Assembly: GCA_009908925.1 (NCBI GenBank) | Contig: JAAAOH010000202.1 | Location: forward strand, 1 to 9,621 | Direction: 5' to 3' | Source: Spirochaetota bacterium | GTDB lineage: Bacteria > Spirochaetota > Spirochaetia > DSM-27196 > PWMO01 | Length of the DNA: 9,621 nucleotides | Shown: positions 6,541 through 9,621 of the stretch, piece by piece | Position numbering within the stretch: position 1 is the stretch's first letter | Layout of the letters: every line of letters starts with the position of its first letter | Made by a program: the position numbers and the translations under genes | Notes under the pieces: generated by a model | What the model saw: the letters and a program-made list of their open reading frames with translations, nothing else | What the model was told of the DNA's origin: nothing | The model's database searches: none

Positions 6541-7593
6541 TTACGGAGCGGTCCATTCGAGGAACCAGCCGGTAGCGGGCATTGCGTCGTCATCCATCGA
6601 TGTATGCCGATCCGACTCGACACTTCCGCCAACGGCCGTGACGGCGAACTCCCATGTGCCGTAGCTCAGCAGGCTCTGCGTTACGGCCAGCGTCGGCGTC
6701 TCGCTTGCCTGTACCTCCGAGACGCTCTGCCACTGGTACTCTCCGCGTGGTCGGGCGTACACACGATACGACTCGATCCCCGAGGCATCGCCAGGCGGGT
6801 CCCAGGCGAGCACAAAGCTCTCTGCCACGACACTCACCGCCTCCCCTACCTTGTTGAGGTCGGGAAACGGGAGCTCCGCAGTGGTGGTCACGTCGGCCAT
6901 GATACGCACGCTCTCACCAGCGCCCGCTATGACTTCTCCCCCGTCGAGAAGCTGTAACGACAGACGATGGTATCCCACCGGTACTCCTGAAATCGTTGTC
7001 GAGGCGGCTCCGGGAGAGTCGACAGGCACCGACAGCGTCGTCTCATATCCGTCCGCGTCGACAATCACCGCCTCCACCGACGGCGAAACGGTATGCTCGG
7101 GGTTCCAGGTGGTACTCAGCTCGAGCGTTCCCGTGCCGTCTACGACGGTGACCGGTACTGCCACCGGGGTCTCTCTTCCCGCCTCGAGCGTGACAGACGC
7201 CGTCCCGTCCGCTACGGGAAATCCCGCGCTGTTCGTGCCTACAGCATCTACCGACCAGGAGCCCGGAGCGAGATCAGCCACCGTGGCACTGCCGTCGGCA
7301 GTATCGACGTCGAAGCTGTCTCCGTTGGGACCGGTACCGGTAAGCCGGTAATGCACCGGCCGGGTATCTACCCCCGGCAGAATTGTCTGAGACGAAAGGC
7401 CGCCGACGCTGAGCGTCACTGACGCCCGCTCTTCGGCGCCGGCGCTGCCCGAGAGGGGCTGCGCGCAGGACCACAGCGTGACCAGGACACCCGCCACAGC
7501 GATCACAAGGAGAGTACGAACCCCGACGGTGGTGCCGCGGCCCCGCGACTGTGCGCGGGACCGGGTATACGTTGAATTCGAATCACTCATCAT
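6541..7593 (-). CDS. Secreted lipoprotein with C-terminal fibronectin-III-like domain, 350 aa
   Basis: No gene name is recognised. The N-terminus has an Arg-rich stretch (11-26), a hydrophobic segment (about 27-41) and the probable lipidated C43 in L-W-S-C. The bulky W makes this a relaxed lipobox of the kind accepted in spirochaetes. Residues about 58-245 are beta-rich, Thr/Ser/Gly/Val-rich and related to the upstream neighbour. Residues about 254-328 look like a fibronectin type III domain (FVLAWDPPGD, IESYRVYARP, YGTWEFAVTAVGG). Such proteins usually sit at the cell surface or in the periplasm and bind partners; the ligand is unknown. The first ATG overlaps the preceding stop as ATGA (7593-7590) and the second codon is also ATG. 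The only ribosome binding site is a weak GGTGG, so translational coupling is likely. Confidence 0.82.
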   Translation of the reverse strand: MMSDSNSTYTRSRAQSRGRGTTVGVRTLLVIAVAGVLVTLWSCAQPLSGSAGAEERASVTLSVGGLSSQTILPGVDTRPVHYRLTGTGPNGDSFDVDTADGSATVADLAPGSWSVDAVGTNSAGFPVADGTASVTLEAGRETPVAVPVTVVDGTGTLELSTTWNPEHTVSPSVEAVIVDADGYETTLSVPVDSPGAASTTISGVPVGYHRLSLQLLDGGEVIAGAGESVRIMADVTTTAELPFPDLNKVGEAVSVVAESFVLAWDPPGDASGIESYRVYARPRGEYQWQSVSEVQASETPTLAVTQSLLSYGTWEFAVTAVGGSVESDRHTSMDDDAMPATGWFLEWTAP

Positions 7594-8597
7594 TCCACCA
7601 CCGAAAAGCCGTGGGAGGCAGACCCGGATCGGCTCCCGTCTGATGTGTAGGCAATGGCGTCAAGTCGGTACGTTCCGGGCACAAGGCTCTGCCCCAGCGT
7701 GACCGTGTCTCCGGCCGCCAGATATGCTCCGTTGAGGTACCAGGTGAAGGACACCGGCTCGCCGTCCGCATTGCTCACCGCCCCCGTGACGGACATCGAG
7801 TCCCCGAACGCAAGACTTGCCACTGCTCCGCTCAGGCTCACTTCGAGCGGTTCATCCAGGTCAGGATCAATCGTGATATCCGTGTCGCCGGTCGGCGGAT
7901 TGACGGTGTTGAAGGCGATTGTGCCGCTGGTAGTTGCCCCCGCGGCAACGCGGGTGGCCTCGGCAGCACCGGCGACCGCGATCCCAGCGTCGAGCACCTG
8001 CACTGAGAGGGTATAGTAGCCGGCGGCCGTGTCGACGCTTTCGTACGTCGCCTGCCCCGCCCCGGAGATGTCGAACGGAAGACTCGTGCTCGTTCCGTCG
8101 GAGGCCACGAGGCTCGCTACGACCGAAGGGTCAGTGACATCCGCGTCCGGCCAGGTGACAGAGACCCGAAGCGTCCCCGGCCCTTCGTACGGGCGGACGG
8201 CCACCGTGAGCTGCGAGGTTTCCCCCGCCGAGATGATGGTCTCACCGCTGCCGCTTGCAACGTCCACACCATCCAGGTTGTAGCCAACCACATCGATCAC
8301 CCAGAACCCGGTCGTGAGCTCCTCGACCACGATGAGACCACCGGCCGTTGTTCGCTCGAATGAGGCGCCGTCGGGTCCCGACCCGGAAACGACGTACGAA
8401 TCCACATCCATATCCAGGTCGGGCAGCAGACTCTGCGTGCCGATAGACCCCACGCTCACCTCGAGTGCGCCGCCGGGATCTTGCACAGGCAGATGACAGG
8501 CGGCCAGACCCAACACGGTAATCGCTGCGACAACTGTCGTCGCCGTCCGTACCGCCGTTCGGGCGTACCTCGCCCGTTTGCTAAAAACACTATTCAT
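7590..8597 (-). CDS. Secreted lipoprotein with C-terminal PKD/Ig-like domain, 335 aa
   Basis: No gene name is recognised. The signal peptide has Arg/Lys-rich residues 8-17, a hydrophobic core at 18-30 and a good lipobox, L-A-A-C, with lipidated C34. Residues about 45-230 are paralogous to the downstream lipoprotein. Shared landmarks are SVG..TQSLLP, GSGPDGASFE, GPGTLRVSVTW and GYYTLSVQVLDAG. An Asp/Pro/Thr linker (about 230-248) leads to a C-terminal beta-sandwich of PKD/Ig type (about 250-335; VTGAVSNADGEPVSFTWYLNG, then GTYRLDAIAY). The frame is open upstream to 8630, but the ATG at 8597 is chosen because GGAGG (8609-8605) lies 7 bases before it and because the signal peptide then has normal length. 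It is the first gene of a two-gene unit, probably transcribed from the sigma54-type promoter just upstream. The function may be adhesion or envelope structure. Confidence 0.85.
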   Translation of the reverse strand: MNSVFSKRARYARTAVRTATTVVAAITVLGLAACHLPVQDPGGALEVSVGSIGTQSLLPDLDMDVDSYVVSGSGPDGASFERTTAGGLIVVEELTTGFWVIDVVGYNLDGVDVASGSGETIISAGETSQLTVAVRPYEGPGTLRVSVTWPDADVTDPSVVASLVASDGTSTSLPFDISGAGQATYESVDTAAGYYTLSVQVLDAGIAVAGAAEATRVAAGATTSGTIAFNTVNPPTGDTDITIDPDLDEPLEVSLSGAVASLAFGDSMSVTGAVSNADGEPVSFTWYLNGAYLAAGDTVTLGQSLVPGTYRLDAIAYTSDGSRSGSASHGFSVVE

Positions 8598-8604
8598 GAG
8601 GAAA

Positions 8605-8609
8605 CCTCC
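8605..8609 (-). promoter_or_regulatory. Ribosome binding site that fixes the lipoprotein start at 8597
   Basis: GGAGG on the - strand, 7 bases before the ATG at 8597. The longer frame starting at 8630 would include this site as codons and would put the start upstream of the predicted transcript start (about 8622), so the shorter protein is preferred. A weak inverted repeat, CAACA (8609-8613) and TGTTG (8619-8623), partly overlaps it. Confidence 0.75.
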
Positions 8610-8632
8610 AACACAAGTTGTTGCATACAATT

Positions 8633-8649
8633 TGCAGGAACCGTGCCAG
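8633..8649 (-). promoter_or_regulatory. Predicted sigma54 (RpoN) -24/-12 promoter of the lipoprotein pair
   Basis: On the - strand the sequence reads CTGGCACG, four bases (GTTC), then CTGCA. The sigma54 consensus is YTGGCACG-N4-TTGCW, so all eight positions of the -24 element and four of five in the -12 element match. The invariant GG (8647-8646) and GC (8635-8634) have the required 10 bases between them. The expected transcript start is near 8622, giving a leader of about 25 bases that contains the GGAGG. No acceptable sigma70 pair was found at this position. Sigma54 promoters need an activator protein bound upstream; an imperfect palindrome, GTTAC-A6-GTGAC (8682-8697), lies about 60-75 bases upstream of the start. 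Confidence 0.6.
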
Positions 8650-8761
8650 GTTGGAACCTATCAATGGCGGAGCTTTAAGTGGTTACAAAAAAGTGACTTG
8701 GATTCTGAGGCTCAATGCAGTGTACGATTTACCTGACGCCGGCCGATGACAAGAACGTAAG

Positions 8762-9621
8762 TCAGAGTCCCAGATGTGCGGCGGTTACCGCGCTGCGGGC
8801 CGAAACGGCGCTACCGCGAGACACGGGCTCCGCACGCTTCAGCGCGTCGTAGAAGCTGTGCCACGCGGCACGCTCGCCGAGATAGCGCGCTCTCACCGTC
8901 TCGCCGGTGGGATCCCGAAACAGCGGACCGAGCTTACGTGCGGCTATCCGCAGGGCACCTTCGGCCTCCTCGTTATTGCCGGCGGCGACGAGCTGCGCGG
9001 CGTGCAGCGCCAGCCGCAACACGATCACGCTGTAGCAGCGTGACGTAGTGAAACAGCCGGTGAACGGATCAATCTCCGACTTCGTCCGCTCCATACCCCA
9101 GGGTAGGACTTCCGCATAGCGGGTAAAGTAGTACGTTCTCGCGAGGTCGCCGATGAACCGACCGGTACGGGCCGCGGCGATGGACTCACCGGCAAAGGCC
9201 TCTTTATCGTGGCGCATCACCAGCCCCGGCTCATGGACGTACCGCAACAGGCTGCCCTGCTCACGGTCGTACAGCACGGACAGGATGTACGCCTGGTCTT
9301 CGGCGCGTCCGATGAAAGAGGGCGTAAAGGGACGGTAGCGCCGGAGGTGGTCAACGAGGATGCCGTTCGTCCCGCCGGTTACGTGCACGCGCTCGATGCA
9401 GCGGGTGCGGCCGTCGATACCGGCATCGGAGTTCCGGCCACCGGCGCCGCCGGGGCGATCCGGCCCCGCGGTGCCGTAGCGTGTCATCATCTCGGCGCGC
9501 GTGCTCACGGCCATGGGCAGCTTGTTGAAGAATACCGCTGCCTCGCCCGCGGGGATCACGTCCGGAAACGGAACGTCGGGGGTGTATACGCCGTAACTGA
9601 TGTCCTTCTCATTCACGAGCG
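8762..9621 (-). CDS. Probable GT-A-fold glycosyltransferase-like protein, N-terminus cut by window edge
   Basis: The frame is open to the right edge. A GTG at 9616 gives 284 residues, but the codon before it is also open and no ribosome binding site can be seen, so the gene probably continues beyond the window. Numbered from that GTG, GGTNG (81-85), LRRYRPFTPSFIGRAEDQAY (91-110) and YVHEPGLVMRHDK (126-138) follow the usual order in family-2-like glycosyltransferases: a GG acceptor-side loop, an acidic ED that may act as or near the catalytic base, and a histidine after a beta strand. A Gly/Arg-rich stretch (50-70) looks like a loop. The last 120 or so residues are helical, with no membrane segment. 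No substrate can be named. The nucleotide-binding N-terminal half expected for this fold is not visible, which supports truncation. A 164-base gap separates its end from the next gene downstream, the lipoprotein starting at 8597. Confidence 0.6.
   Translation of the reverse strand, partial: LVNEKDISYGVYTPDVPFPDVIPAGEAAVFFNKLPMAVSTRAEMMTRYGTAGPDRPGGAGGRNSDAGIDGRTRCIERVHVTGGTNGILVDHLRRYRPFTPSFIGRAEDQAYILSVLYDREQGSLLRYVHEPGLVMRHDKEAFAGESIAAARTGRFIGDLARTYYFTRYAEVLPWGMERTKSEIDPFTGCFTTSRCYSVIVLRLALHAAQLVAAGNNEEAEGALRIAARKLGPLFRDPTGETVRARYLGERAAWHSFYDALKRAEPVSRGSAVSARSAVTAAHLGL

Noticed and set aside
8597..8630. The longer start at 8630 for the first lipoprotein.
   Set aside because: It would place 11 extra residues, including a Cys, before the signal peptide, would start upstream of the predicted transcript start, and ignores the GGAGG before the ATG at 8597.
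8650..8761. A terminator for the glycosyltransferase-like gene, suggested by the T6 run (on the - strand) at 8692-8687.
   Set aside because: No stable hairpin lies directly before the T-run. The partly palindromic GGCCGGC segment (about 8738-8745) is about 45 bases away.

Overview
The window is GC-rich bacterial chromosome, densely packed with protein genes and without any visible mobile element, RNA gene or CRISPR array. The organism is most likely a free-living, motile member of the Spirochaetota. This rests on a YjfB-like motility protein, two lipoproteins of which one has a relaxed lipobox (L-W-S-C), and the general gene mix. It is an inference from protein style, not a phylogenetic result.

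Left part (1-1352, mostly + strand). The end of a SrkA/YihE-type stress-response protein kinase enters from the left edge. It is followed by a 68-residue YjfB-type putative motility protein with its own promoter. A strong hairpin at 1275-1313 separates this from the convergent metH gene.

Centre (1353-6534). A complete cobalamin-dependent methionine synthase (MetH) is read on the - strand. Divergent from it, across a 139-bp region holding two back-to-back sigma70-type promoters, lies a probable two-gene operon on the + strand: an NAD-type short-chain dehydrogenase/reductase and a LOG-family nucleotide phosphoribohydrolase. MetH makes methionine (the S-adenosylmethionine precursor) and regenerates tetrahydrofolate. 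The LOG protein belongs to nucleotide breakdown or salvage. No functional link between the two transcription units is evident beyond the shared intergenic region.

Right part (6541-9621, all - strand). Two translationally coupled genes encode paralogous secreted lipoproteins. Their N-terminal 200 or so residues are related, but their C-terminal domains differ: fibronectin-III-like in one, PKD/Ig-like in the other. Upstream of the pair is an unusually good sigma54 (RpoN) -24/-12 promoter. At the right edge is a partial gene whose product has features of a GT-A-fold glycosyltransferase.

The most notable feature is the lipoprotein pair: a duplicated cell-surface module with swapped C-terminal domains, apparently under sigma54 control.
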